DNA from: Paraburkholderia caledonica NBRC 102488
Lineage (GTDB): Bacteria; Pseudomonadota; Gammaproteobacteria; Burkholderiales; Burkholderiaceae
Assembly: GCF_000685095.1 (NCBI RefSeq)
Contig: NZ_BAYE01000001.1
Coordinates: 62,001-126,000 of the forward strand
DNA length: 64,000 nt
Direction: 5' to 3'
The stretch's first letter is position 1; each line of letters begins with the position of its first letter. This document shows positions 54,479 through 63,186 of this stretch, one piece after another. The notes beneath the pieces were generated by a model. That model saw only the letters and a program-made list of their open reading frames with translations, was not told the DNA's origin and did not search any database. The position numbers and the translations under genes were made by a program.

Positions 54479-54702
54479 CTCATCACCTTCGCGAGTTCGA
54501 CCAGGAGCGGCCGGTTAGGATGCGCGTCGTGAGACAAGAAACTGCCCGCTTCGCGCACGTTCGCATTCAGGTTGGATGACCCATGTGACAACTTCGCGAA
54601 AGCGTCGTTGGCGCGGTCGCAACGCGGGCTTTCCAGGTCCCGGCGGACCGCCGATGATTTAATTGACCCTTGGTTTACAGGAACATCGTGTGGGTGGCGC
54701 AA
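54475..54702 (-). CDS. Small ORF translationally coupled to the protease-nuclease gene
   Basis: A 75-residue frame whose stop overlaps the start of the protease-nuclease gene (ATGA). The last half (NANVREAGSFLSHDAHPNRPLLVELAKVM) has coding-like codon use; the first third does not, and the start (TTG at 54702) is weak. It may be a small partner, or the 3' remnant of a longer gene that has lost its front. I do not recognise the family. Confidence 0.35.
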   Translation of the reverse strand: MRHPHDVPVNQGSIKSSAVRRDLESPRCDRANDAFAKLSHGSSNLNANVREAGSFLSHDAHPNRPLLVELAKVMR

Positions 54703-54776
54703 GGAACACGTTTTAGTCGCTTGCGCCCTGCCAACAAGTTAGAAGGCGCGTGAGCGAGCGCCCAGACCGACTGCTT

Positions 54777-55217
54777 TCATCCTTTCGCGGGGCGCCCCGT
54801 CTTCACCGCCTCTACCGCGGTCACGGCTGCCAGAAGACGTTTCAACGCCGCAGCCTCGAGCATGATTAGCCCCGCTCGCAACAGCTCACTCTTCTTGACG
54901 GATATGCCCGCGTCCAGACATTTCTGCTTCAGGGCCGCAATCTTTTCGTAGTCGGATTTCGGCATCGTAAAGCTGTCTCGTACCACCTTTTCCTTTCTTG
55001 CGCGACGGGGCTTCTCTTCAGCCTGCGCCTTTACTTCCTCCTGCTTCGAAGCAGCGGCGCGCTTCGCTTTCGGTGCAGCTTTCGTCGGGACAGGATTGTC
55101 GGCCGCAGACTGCTCGGCAGGAGCGGCCTGCGCTACGTTATGGCTTTCCTGACCTTTCGAGTTTTTAGGGAAATGAAACGCCTTTTTCGTTGGCTGTCGT
55201 AAAGTCGGTGCGGCCAT
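54777..55217 (-). CDS. Basic ribbon-helix-helix-like DNA-binding protein
   Basis: A 146-residue protein with a Lys/Ala/Pro-rich, histone-H1-like N-terminal half (KAAPKAKRAAASKQEEVKA) and a compact C-terminal half (VRDSFTMPKSDYEKIAALKQ, then VKKSELLRAGLIML) with the strand-helix-helix pattern of ribbon-helix-helix proteins. I recall this type as common in Burkholderia, without assigned function. A strong palindrome 18 bases upstream of the ATG fits self-regulation. It lies upstream of the small ORF and protease gene on the same strand. Confidence 0.7.
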   Translation of the reverse strand: MAAPTLRQPTKKAFHFPKNSKGQESHNVAQAAPAEQSAADNPVPTKAAPKAKRAAASKQEEVKAQAEEKPRRARKEKVVRDSFTMPKSDYEKIAALKQKCLDAGISVKKSELLRAGLIMLEAAALKRLLAAVTAVEAVKTGRPAKG

Positions 55218-55234
55218 GGCTGATCCTTAAGAAT

Positions 55235-55259
55235 AACGGTATAAACAGTATATACCGTT
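55235..55259. promoter_or_regulatory. Palindromic operator upstream of the RHH-like gene
   Basis: AACGGTATA (55235-55243) and TATACCGTT (55251-55259) are perfect nine-base arms around AACAGTA. A -10-like TATACT lies inside it on the minus strand (55253-55248). Position and symmetry suggest an operator for the gene at 54777-55217. Confidence 0.65.
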
Positions 55260-55529
55260 GCTTATCCGGGAAGTGGTCTATGGGAGCGCCGGGCGGGCGC
55301 CGCGCGCTTCGTGACTACGCCGCGCCGGTTGCGTATGGTCCCCCTCCAGTCCCGCCGCTCGCGCCTGCATATCGTCTGAGGGCGGCGAAGAATCGGTCCT
55401 TGACCGTTTCGACCCAGTATCATTTCGCATCGTCGCCGATCGGTTTGACGTGCCGCGGAAGCCCATCGCCGTTGCGGCTGCAGGCCTTTAAGCACAGGCC
55501 AGCCCCGGCCCTCGGAAGAGCCGGCGTCG

Positions 55530-55558
55530 TTGACTTGGCGTGCTTCGTCCCGTATTGT
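55530..55558 (+). promoter_or_regulatory. Candidate sigma-70 promoter of the hybrid kinase
   Basis: TTGACT (55530-55535), 17-base spacer, TATTGT (55553-55558), about 107 bases before the kinase start. Confidence 0.45.
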
Positions 55559-55665
55559 TAAATGGACCCTTGGAGTGAGAGGTGGGCCTGCGGCGACCGC
55601 TCGCACATATGCCGCGAGCCCTGCCTTGCGTCACTCTCCGGTCTCCCTCATCTTTGGATAGCAGC

Positions 55666-57360
55666 ATGGCTGGTTACACTGTCGAGCTTGCCCGACGGCC
55701 TGCCCGGGCACCCGATTACGCAGCCGAAAATCAGGCCCTCGTCGCTCTCGCCCGGGCCCAGGCTGGCTCGCGCGAAGAACTTCTCCAGGCAATTGCAGAT
55801 ACGGCGCTGTTGCTATGCTCGGCGGGCAGCGCAGGCATCAGCCTCATCGAGCAGCAGCAAGGCGAGCAGGTGTTCCGCTGGCTTGCCGTATCAGGACTCT
55901 GCGCGGGCCTTCAGGGAAAGACGACCGCATGGAACGACTGCCCCTGCGGAGTAACTTTGCGGGCCGGTACCGCCCAATTGTTTGTCGAGCCACAGACGCA
56001 ATTCCCGTGTCTGTCATTCCCCGGTATTAGCGTCCCGGAAGGGGTCGTTGTTCCTATCAATGTAGGAGGCAGGGACCTCGGTGCGATATGGGTCATGTCC
56101 CACCGGGACGACTGCAGATTCGACCTCGAGGACGCCCGGCTGTTATCGAATCTTGCCGTCTTCGCGGGCTCTTCGCTGACAATCGTTGATGCACGCGACA
56201 TCAGCGAGGAAAGCGAGCGCAGGCAAAACGAATTCATCGCGATGCTCGGGCACGAACTGCGAAATCCGATGGCGCCGATAGACAGTGCGATTGGCGCAGC
56301 GAGGCATCTCTGCGCCGACAACCAGCGAGCGGCCAGCGTGCTGGATATCGCACACAGGCAGATGCGCCACCTGCGCACGCTCGTAGACGACCTGCTAGAC
56401 GCCGCGCGCCTGCAGCACGGAAAGCTCACCATCAAGCTCAGCGACACATCGTTCAACGACATTGCGTTCGATGCGCTGTCGGCAATCAGGCATCACATTG
56501 AAGCGCGCAAGCATAAGCTGACGGTAGCCGGCCTCGACGAGCAGCTCCCTGTCCGTGCCGATCATGTGCGGCTGAGTCAGGCCCTCGGCAATCTGCTGTC
56601 GAACGCTGCAAAGTACACCGCAGTCGGCGGCGATATCCGGATGAGCGTGAGCATCGAGCCTTCGAATTCCACTGACGGCGTCTCTGACTCGGTGCTTGTC
56701 GAGATTCAGGACAATGGCATCGGTATCGAAAGCGTCGCTCAGCAACAGATATTCGAACTGTTTGCCCAGGGAGCGAGAGGCGCAGCGCGGGCAGACGGCG
56801 GCCTCGGCATCGGACTCGCCGTTGCCAAACGCATGGTGGAACTCCACGACGGCGAAATCTTGTTACGCAGCGACGGTCCAGGAAGCGGAACGACGGTACG
56901 CCTTCGACTACCGATACTGAGGCCGGTCGCTGATACGCACGTCGCTCAGCAGGTGCAAGCGCGTGCGGAAACGAAACGGGCGCGACTGATGGTCGTCGAC
57001 GACAATCGCGACGCGCTGGAGGCACTCGGGCTTCTGCTCGAAGTGGAAGGTCATGAAGTCACCACGTCGGACAATGGCACCGACGCAATCAAGCTGATGT
57101 CAGAGCGCCGCCCAGACATCGCGCTCATCGATATCGGAATGCCGATGATGGACGGATTCGAGGTCGCACGCCTCGTCCGGCTAAATCCAGAACTCAACGG
57201 CATCGTGCTGGTGGCACTCACCGGCTACGCAGCGGAATCAGACAAGTCCCGAGCGCTTGCCGCTGGTTTCGACTTCCACCTGACGAAGCCGCTTTCGCTG
57301 GACAAACTCGAATACATCCTGTCGAACCGGTCCGAAGGCACGCTTGGCGGCATGGTTTGA
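55666..57360 (+). CDS. GAF-domain hybrid histidine kinase/response regulator
   Basis: A 564-residue cytosolic hybrid kinase. A GAF sensor domain (about 25-175; LLQAIADTALLLCSAGSAGISL) comes first, then HisKA with phospho-acceptor His196 (MLGHELRNPMAPI), the ATPase boxes (LSNAAKYT, EIQDNGIGI, GLGIGLAVAKRMVELHDG) and a C-terminal receiver with Asp489 (DIALIDIGMPMMDG) and LTKPLS. There is no membrane helix and no DNA-binding output, so the signal must pass to another protein or be read by protein contact. Conserved Cys in the GAF part (NDCPCGV) could sense redox or a ligand. The ATG at 55666 is preferred. It stands alone. Confidence 0.88.
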   Translation: MAGYTVELARRPARAPDYAAENQALVALARAQAGSREELLQAIADTALLLCSAGSAGISLIEQQQGEQVFRWLAVSGLCAGLQGKTTAWNDCPCGVTLRAGTAQLFVEPQTQFPCLSFPGISVPEGVVVPINVGGRDLGAIWVMSHRDDCRFDLEDARLLSNLAVFAGSSLTIVDARDISEESERRQNEFIAMLGHELRNPMAPIDSAIGAARHLCADNQRAASVLDIAHRQMRHLRTLVDDLLDAARLQHGKLTIKLSDTSFNDIAFDALSAIRHHIEARKHKLTVAGLDEQLPVRADHVRLSQALGNLLSNAAKYTAVGGDIRMSVSIEPSNSTDGVSDSVLVEIQDNGIGIESVAQQQIFELFAQGARGAARADGGLGIGLAVAKRMVELHDGEILLRSDGPGSGTTVRLRLPILRPVADTHVAQQVQARAETKRARLMVVDDNRDALEALGLLLEVEGHEVTTSDNGTDAIKLMSERRPDIALIDIGMPMMDGFEVARLVRLNPELNGIVLVALTGYAAESDKSRALAAGFDFHLTKPLSLDKLEYILSNRSEGTLGGMV

Positions 57361-57626
57361 AGCCGGGAGTGGCCGCGCACCGGTTTGTATCGCCATCGTT
57401 TGTTCCTGATCCACAGATCCCTCTGATCGGCTAGCGCTTTCGCAATAGCCGCGGCATGCGGCTTGCTACGCCTTCAAAAACCTCGACGCCCCACTAGTCG
57501 CCCTCCGTACCGCCCGCCTCGCTACGGGACTGGTGCTGCAGTGACGGCGGGCGACTGGCGTCGATCTGAAATTGCACGACCCGGCAGTCCATCGAAAAAC
57601 GATAAGTTGCGGAGTTCACGGAGCCG

Positions 57627-58700
57627 ATGCAGACATCTCACCCAGCGCACCCGGTAGCAACATTCCTCGGCAAGACGCGTTTCGCTGCCGACGATCCGCT
57701 CGCCCTCGGCGCTGTATTGGCGGACCTCATCGAACAAGAGTTCGATCGCGCGCCCCACATGCCGCTGCCCGGTCATGGCGAGACTCTTTCGCGTTGGCGT
57801 GTTCTCGCCGATGTCGCGGCGCACGATCTGGGGCTCGTCAAACTCTACGAGGGCCACACCGACGCCCTGGCGATCCTCGCGGAGCTTCATGGCCCCACGC
57901 CGCAGCGCGGGAGCAAATGGGGCGTCTGGGCGGCCGAATCACCCAACGCGCGCGTCCGTGCAACGCGACAAGCGGTCGGAAGCAATCGTGCCGACGTGAT
58001 CCTTGAAGGTACCAAAGCGTGGTGTTCGGGAGCAGGCGTTCTCAGCCATGCGCTCGTGACCGCGTGGCTCGACGATCAGCCAGTGCTCGCTGCCCTCGCC
58101 TTGGATCACCCTTCCGTTTCGATCGATACCTCGAACTGGCAGGCCGTCGGTATGCAGGCCACCGCAAGCGCAGACGTGACTTTTCGCGGCACACCCGCGA
58201 CGCTCGTTGGCGACGCCCATGCCTATGTAAATCGGCCCGGCTTCTGGCATGGCGGCGCTGGCATCGCGGCGTGCTGGTACGGAGCCGCGGCGCGCATCGG
58301 CGAAGTGCTGCGTGACGCCTGCCGGCAGCACGCAGACCCGCACCGCCTCGCGCATCTGGGGGCAGTCGATTGCGCGCTGGCAGGCGCGGCGTCGGTACTG
58401 CGCGAGACGGCCGCGCATATCGACGCGCATCCTCACGCCATCGTGCAACGCGAGGCATTGCGTGCGCGTCTGGTCGTCGAAGACGCAGCGACTGCCGTGA
58501 TGCGTCACACCACGCGCGCGCTAGGCGCGGGACCGCTATGCCGCAACGGCCGCTTCGCCCGCGCGATCGCGGACCTGCCCGTGTTCATTCGACAAAGTCA
58601 CGCAGAGCGCGATCTGGCGGCGCTCGGCGAAACGCTCCTTGAAGAAGGTGGCGTCAGCACGCACAGCTGCGAAACGGAGAACTCCCCGTGGACGCTATGA
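57627..58700 (+). CDS. Acyl-CoA dehydrogenase-like protein
   Basis: A 357-residue, somewhat short and divergent member of the acyl-CoA dehydrogenase superfamily. It has a middle-domain-like segment (GVWAAESPNARVRATR, then ILEGTKAWCSGAG) and a helical C-terminal region (RHTTRALGAGPLCRNGRFARAIADL), where the usual catalytic glutamate is not evident. The stop overlaps the methyltransferase start (ATGA), and that gene overlaps a GT2, so the three act together. In related loci I recall a PIG-L deacetylase beside them, not present here. Possibly it modifies a lipid- or sugar-linked intermediate; unknown. Confidence 0.75.
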   Translation: MQTSHPAHPVATFLGKTRFAADDPLALGAVLADLIEQEFDRAPHMPLPGHGETLSRWRVLADVAAHDLGLVKLYEGHTDALAILAELHGPTPQRGSKWGVWAAESPNARVRATRQAVGSNRADVILEGTKAWCSGAGVLSHALVTAWLDDQPVLAALALDHPSVSIDTSNWQAVGMQATASADVTFRGTPATLVGDAHAYVNRPGFWHGGAGIAACWYGAAARIGEVLRDACRQHADPHRLAHLGAVDCALAGAASVLRETAAHIDAHPHAIVQREALRARLVVEDAATAVMRHTTRALGAGPLCRNGRFARAIADLPVFIRQSHAERDLAALGETLLEEGGVSTHSCETENSPWTL

Positions 58701-59305
58701 CGCACGACGCCGAACGCTATTTCGATGACCTGTACAAACACAGCGACGATCCGTGGAACCTGCGCAACGGCTGGTACGAACGCCGCAAGCGCTCGCTCAC
58801 GCTCGCCGCTTTGCCACGCGAACGTTACCGCAACGCATTTGAGCCGGGGTGCGCAAACGGCGAATTGACCGCTGAACTTGCGACGCGCTGCGACGCGCTA
58901 CTTGCCGTCGACCTGCACGAGCGCGCGGTGCGCGCCGCACGCGAGCGCGTGGCGCACGCGCCGCACGTGCGCGTCGAGCAATGTGCAGTGGCGCGAGAAT
59001 GGCCGACGCAAAGCGGACCGTTTGACCTGATCGTCGTGAGCGAACTGGCCTACTACCTCGACGACAGCGAACTGCAAATGCTCGCCGCGCGGATCGCCGA
59101 CACGCTCTCGTCCGACGGCACACTGCTCGCGTGTCACTGGCGCTGGCCCTTCGCCGAGGCGTTGCAGGAGACTACCAAGGTGCATGCGCTACTCGATGCG
59201 CGCTGTGGCTTGACGCGGCTTGTGCATCACGAGGAAACCGATTTCATCGTCGATGTCTGGTCGCGCGATGCGCGCTCGGCAGCGCAACACGAGGGCCTTT
59301 TATGA
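58697..59305 (+). CDS. NodS-like SAM-dependent methyltransferase
   Basis: A 202-residue class I methyltransferase of NodS type. It starts YFDDLYKHSDDPWNLRNGWYERRK, typical of this group, with the SAM loop FEPGCANGELTAELATRC, the acidic loop LLAVDLHERAV, and FDLIVVSELAYYLDD. NodS N-methylates amino sugars of Nod factors; here an amino-sugar or similar acceptor is inferred only. The ATG at 58697 overlaps the preceding stop, and the stop overlaps the GT2 start. Confidence 0.85.
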   Translation: MTHDAERYFDDLYKHSDDPWNLRNGWYERRKRSLTLAALPRERYRNAFEPGCANGELTAELATRCDALLAVDLHERAVRAARERVAHAPHVRVEQCAVAREWPTQSGPFDLIVVSELAYYLDDSELQMLAARIADTLSSDGTLLACHWRWPFAEALQETTKVHALLDARCGLTRLVHHEETDFIVDVWSRDARSAAQHEGLL

Positions 59306-59955
59306 TCGGCGTCGTCGTTCCCGCACACAACGAAGAGGCGCTGCTCAAGCCCTGTATGACAGCGCTCGCCGAGGCGTCGTGCCATCCCCTGCTTGACGGC
59401 GAAGCTGTGCGTATCGTCGTCGTGCTCGACGCGTGCGACGACCGCACCGGCGTCATTGCACATGCGCATGGCGCACAGACGCTGAGCGTAAGCGCGCGCA
59501 ACGTCGGCATAGCACGCGCGGCCGGCGCAGATCTGCTGCTGGCCGAGGGGGCGCGCTGGCTGGCCTTCACCGACGCCGACAGCCGCGTCTCGCCGGGCTG
59601 GCTCGCCGCGCAGCTCGCGCTGGGCGCCGACGCTGTTTGCGGCTCGATCGCCGTGGACGACTGGAGCGAGCATCCGCAGAGCGTGCGCGATTTCTTTCGC
59701 GCGACATACATGGATGCGGACGGCCACCGGCATGTGCATGGCGCCAATCTCGGCGTCAGTGCGCAAGCGTATCTTCGCGCGGGCGGTTTCCCGCCCTGTG
59801 CGTGCAGCGAAGACGTGGGGCTTGTCGATCGGCTGATCGCTACGGGCGCACAGATCGCATGGAGCGCAGCACCGCGCGTCGTGACGAGCGCGCGAACAGC
59901 GGTACGCGCACGCGGCGGTTTTGGCGATACGCTCGTCTCATGGGCGGCGAACTAG
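59302..59955 (+). CDS. Family 2 glycosyltransferase (short)
   Basis: A 217-residue GT-A enzyme, short for the family. The N-terminus is MIGVVVPAHNEEALLKPC, the metal-binding motif is LAFTDADSRVSPGW near residue 95, and the acceptor region is CSEDVGLVDRLIATG. No membrane helix. It is translationally coupled to the methyltransferase and ends the three-gene run. Together the three genes look like a pathway for a modified glycan or glycolipid. Confidence 0.83.
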   Translation: MIGVVVPAHNEEALLKPCMTALAEASCHPLLDGEAVRIVVVLDACDDRTGVIAHAHGAQTLSVSARNVGIARAAGADLLLAEGARWLAFTDADSRVSPGWLAAQLALGADAVCGSIAVDDWSEHPQSVRDFFRATYMDADGHRHVHGANLGVSAQAYLRAGGFPPCACSEDVGLVDRLIATGAQIAWSAAPRVVTSARTAVRARGGFGDTLVSWAAN

Positions 59956-60011
59956 CGCGCTGATCTTTCGCGTCGCTATGCATTGCCGCGAAAAGACGGA
60001 GCAATGCCCAT

Positions 60012-60757
60012 TCAGAACGGACTGATGCCTGACATGCCGCCATCGACTGCGAGGTCGGCGCCGGTCACGTATCCGGATGCATTCGACGCAAGAAAAAGGA
60101 TCGCCGCAGCAACCTCGGCAGGTTCGGCCGGCCGCTTCATGGGAATCACATTCGACCATTGCAACAGTTGCGCGTCGGATATGCCCAGCGTATTGAAGAT
60201 CAGCGTATGGGCGACTCCGGTGAAATGCTGTTGACGCGCACGCCGAGTTCGACCAGATCGGCTGCAAAGCACTTTGCCAGCGAGACCACCGCCGCCTTCG
60301 AAGCGCAATATGCGGAAAAATTCTTCGTGCCCTGACTGGCCGCGAGCGACGCCACGAGGACGATCGACGCAGGTCGGGCGAGGAACGGCAACGCCTCTCG
60401 TACCGTCGAGAACACGCCGCCGACATTGATGTCGAGAAGTTCGGAAAATTGCTCCAGCGTCGTGTCGCGTAGCGGAGTTTGCCGGGAGACGCCTGCGTTC
60501 GCGACCACCACATCGACGTTGCATTTGAAACGGCCGACCGCTGTTTGATATAGCCGTCGCATGTCTTCCGGGTTCGCGGCATTTGCCATGACCGGCAACG
60601 CGTTCTCGCCGAGTTTGTCCGCGGCCTGCTGGAGTTTTTCCGCGTTACGCCCGCTGATCACCACGCGCGCGCCTTCGGCTATAAATCGCTCAGCGGTTGC
60701 GAAGCCTATGCCGCTGCTGCCGCCTGTCACGACTGCCAGAGCATGCTCGAGTTGCAT
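60012..60757 (-). pseudogene. Frameshifted short-chain dehydrogenase/reductase
   Basis: The reading frame from 60757 encodes a normal SDR N-terminus (VVTGGSSGIGFATA, NAGVSR, YCASKAA) to RVNSISP and then runs into a stop at 60200. The rest (GVAHTLIFNTLGISDAQL, then YVTGADLAVDGGMSGISPF) continues in another frame to 60012. One missing G in the CCGGAGTC stretch near 60217-60222 explains it exactly: restoring CCGGGAGTC gives SISPGVAH, the usual SDR sequence. Everything else looks intact, so this is either a very recent mutation or a base-calling error. If functional it would be an NAD(P)H-dependent oxidoreductase. It follows the cupin gene by four bases. Confidence 0.8.
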
Positions 60758-60761
60758 CGCG

Positions 60762-61124
60762 TTATCCCCGCAAGTTGACGACTAATGCACGGCCTGGCCG
60801 GACTGCGCGCGTCGTGTGGCCGGTGGCCTGCAGATCGTTAGCAATGAAAACTGCGCCCGCTGGAAAACGCTGCGCTGTGTCCCGCCCTTGCACGCTGATT
60901 TCCAGTTCCCCTTCGAGCACCACGACATATTGCCGTGATGGCGGGTTGTGCCAGCCGAGAAAGTAATCACCATCGAATTCATGCATGAGCACGCTTTCGC
61001 ATGGGAGCGGCGAAGACAACGAGACGGCAACACCCTTGAACAACACCGGGCTCGTTTCAAAGTCCTGGATAGTCCTGAAGTTCGGGTGTCCGTCGGCGCC
61101 CGTGTATATCTCGATGCACTCCAT
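60762..61124 (-). CDS. Cupin-domain protein
   Basis: A 120-residue single-domain cupin. Motif 1 is altered (MHEFDGDYFLGWHNPPSRQYVVVLEGEL), keeping His and Glu-type positions, and motif 2 is FPAGAVFIANDLQATGHTT. The ATG at 61124 follows AAGGAGAT. The small size suggests a metal-binding enzyme or ligand-binding protein. It is in an operon with the frameshifted SDR immediately downstream, and the pair probably acts on one small molecule. Confidence 0.8.
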   Translation of the reverse strand: MECIEIYTGADGHPNFRTIQDFETSPVLFKGVAVSLSSPLPCESVLMHEFDGDYFLGWHNPPSRQYVVVLEGELEISVQGRDTAQRFPAGAVFIANDLQATGHTTRAVRPGRALVVNLRG

Positions 61125-61268
61125 CGGATCTCCTTTTCTCGTCGACGAACAGGCGCAAGCGGTTCGGCATATGTGCAGACGATTCCACACGGCCATCAAC
61201 CGCTTGCGGACAAGAATCGAGTCTAGGAGGTGAAACGGAAAAGATCACGCCGGCTCTGTGTGAACTGA

Positions 61269-62012
61269 CTACGCGTTGAAGCCACCGTCGATCGTCAGGC
61301 TCGCACCCGTGACGAACCCGGCGTCCGGTCCGACAACATAAGCCACCATGCCGGCGATCTCATCAGGATGTGCATGACGCGGCAGTGCCATGAGGCCATG
61401 CAATGCCGACGCAAAGTCGCCGCTTTCCGGATTCATGTCGGTGTCGGTCGGGCCAGGCTGCACGTTGTTGACTGTGATCCCGCGTGGGCCAAGGTCGCGT
61501 GCAAGGCCTTGAACCAGTCCTTGCAGCGCCGACTTGCTCATCGCATAAGCAGCGCCGCCCGCAAAAGGCATACGCTCCGCGTTGCAACTGCCGATGTTGA
61601 CGATGCGCCCGCCATTTCCCATGTGCGGCAGCACCGCCTTTATGGCGACGAACACCCCGCGCACATTGACTTCCAGCGTCTTGTCGAAGTCTTCCAGCGA
61701 GAAGGTGTCGATCGGGCCCATCAACAGCACACCGGCGTTATTGACCAGGATGTCGATCTTGCCGAGCGCCGCCGCTGCTTCGTCGACGGCGCGCGTCAGT
61801 GCGGCGGCGTCGCCTGCGTCGGCCTGCAGCGCGATGGCACGCCCGCCCGCCTGCGTGATGCTCTCCGCGAGATCGTTCGCAATCGCCGCCGAGCCTTTGT
61901 AGGTGAACGCGACGGCCGCACCGTCGCGCGCTAACCGTCGCACGATGGCGGCTCCGATTCCGCGGCCGCCGCCGGTCACAAACGCCACTTTGCCGTTGAG
62001 GGTTGAGTTCAT
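61269..62012 (-). CDS. Short-chain dehydrogenase/reductase
   Basis: A 247-residue classical SDR of FabG-like type. It has the cofactor loop VTGGGRGIG, NNAG, the catalytic Ser (NIGSCNAE) and the YAMSK Tyr-x3-Lys pair. The position after the second strand (FTYKGSA) suggests NADPH preference (weak inference). The ATG at 62012 has an AAGGAA site. Divergent from the LysR gene 107 bases away, which probably controls it. Confidence 0.92.
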   Translation of the reverse strand: MNSTLNGKVAFVTGGGRGIGAAIVRRLARDGAAVAFTYKGSAAIANDLAESITQAGGRAIALQADAGDAAALTRAVDEAAAALGKIDILVNNAGVLLMGPIDTFSLEDFDKTLEVNVRGVFVAIKAVLPHMGNGGRIVNIGSCNAERMPFAGGAAYAMSKSALQGLVQGLARDLGPRGITVNNVQPGPTDTDMNPESGDFASALHGLMALPRHAHPDEIAGMVAYVVGPDAGFVTGASLTIDGGFNA

Positions 62013-62119
62013 GATGTCGTTCCTTGTTGAATTGAGTGCATGCAGTATGGGGCTCGACACCTGGTTACCGGTAGCGTTTAATGTAGAGTTGCTCTTTCAA
62101 CCATTTGTATCAAATCGCG

Positions 62120-63043
62120 ATGGAAGCGTTGAACTCGATCGAGTCGTTCGTTCTTAGCGCGGAGTCGGGCAGCTTTTCGGCAGCGGCCCGGCGACTCGGC
62201 CTCACGCCCGCGGCGGTCAGCAAGAACGTCGCTCGCCTCGAGGCGTCGCTCGGTCTGCGTCTGTTTCAGCGCACCACGCGCAACCTCACGCTCACGGCGG
62301 CCGGCGAACGTTTCCTGCGGGACGTGGCCGATCCGTTCTCCGCGGTTCGCGATGCCATTGCAAATGCAGCCACGCATGAAGGCAAACCCTCCGGCTCGCT
62401 GAAGGTCAGCATGGCGCTGGCATTCGGTCGCGAGTATCTGCTGCCGTTGCTCGGCGAGTTTCTCCAACGCTACCCGGCGATCATTCCCGACTGGCACTTC
62501 GACAATCGCCCGGTCGATCTGGTCGCGGGCGGTTTCGACGCCGCGATCGGCGGCGGCATCGAACTGACGCCGGGACTCGTGGCACGCGAACTCGCGCGGA
62601 CCCACGTCATCGTGGCAGCTTCCCCTTCGTACATGGCGACACGGGCAATGCCGCGTCATCCCGGCGATCTGGCCGACTTCGACGGCATCGTGCGGCGCTC
62701 GGCTACATCGGGACGTCTGCGTTCATGGACGCTGCGTAACCAGGTCGGCGAGCAGGCCGAGGCCGAGTGCCGTCCGAGGATGATTTTCGACGACCCCGAG
62801 GCGATGGCTCACGCAGCCATGCTAGGCCACGGTGTCGCATTCCTTCCGATGCCGCATGCGGCGCGCTGGCTCGCGAGCGGAGCGCTGGTGCGCCTGCTAC
62901 CCGGCTGGTACGCGGACCACGGACCGATTTCGATCTACTATTCGAACAAAAAACTCCTCCCCGAAAAAACGCGTGTGTTCATCGACTTCGTGGTCGCTGC
63001 TTTCCGGGAGCAGAGACTCGCGTCGAAGTTCGACGCGCGATAA
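62120..63043 (+). CDS. LysR-family transcriptional regulator
   Basis: A 307-residue LysR protein. The N-terminal winged helix (MEALNSIESFVLSAESGSF, then AAARRLGLTPAAVSKNVARLE) is of the subgroup with an AAVSK recognition helix. The C-terminal periplasmic-binding-like domain (GSLKVSMALAFGREYLLPLL) senses an effector. The ATG at 62120 is preferred over the upstream TTG. Divergent from the SDR gene, the usual arrangement for a LysR regulator and target; the malonate genes downstream are a less likely target. Confidence 0.92.
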   Translation: MEALNSIESFVLSAESGSFSAAARRLGLTPAAVSKNVARLEASLGLRLFQRTTRNLTLTAAGERFLRDVADPFSAVRDAIANAATHEGKPSGSLKVSMALAFGREYLLPLLGEFLQRYPAIIPDWHFDNRPVDLVAGGFDAAIGGGIELTPGLVARELARTHVIVAASPSYMATRAMPRHPGDLADFDGIVRRSATSGRLRSWTLRNQVGEQAEAECRPRMIFDDPEAMAHAAMLGHGVAFLPMPHAARWLASGALVRLLPGWYADHGPISIYYSNKKLLPEKTRVFIDFVVAAFREQRLASKFDAR

Positions 63044-63186
63044 CACGAGAAGCGCGAGCCATCTGTCATCGCGACTCGACAGCCGCGAATCTGCTCGTTG
63101 CACGCCGCGCGAGGGAAAACCCCTAAACCGTGAAGCGGGCTCGTCCGCCCCCGCCACGCATGGGCCTCGGCATCGCCTACCTGGAA

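Larger units (their letters stand above)
55218..55665. other. Divergent control region between RHH-like and kinase genes
   Basis: No convincing gene in 448 bases. It holds the palindrome at 55235-55259 and the kinase promoter at 55530-55558; the stretch between these shows nothing I can assign. Confidence 0.5.

Noticed and set aside
54777..55217. RHH-like protein as antitoxin of a toxin-antitoxin pair
   Set aside because: No toxin-like gene adjoins it, and its long basic N-terminal half is unlike known RHH antitoxins.
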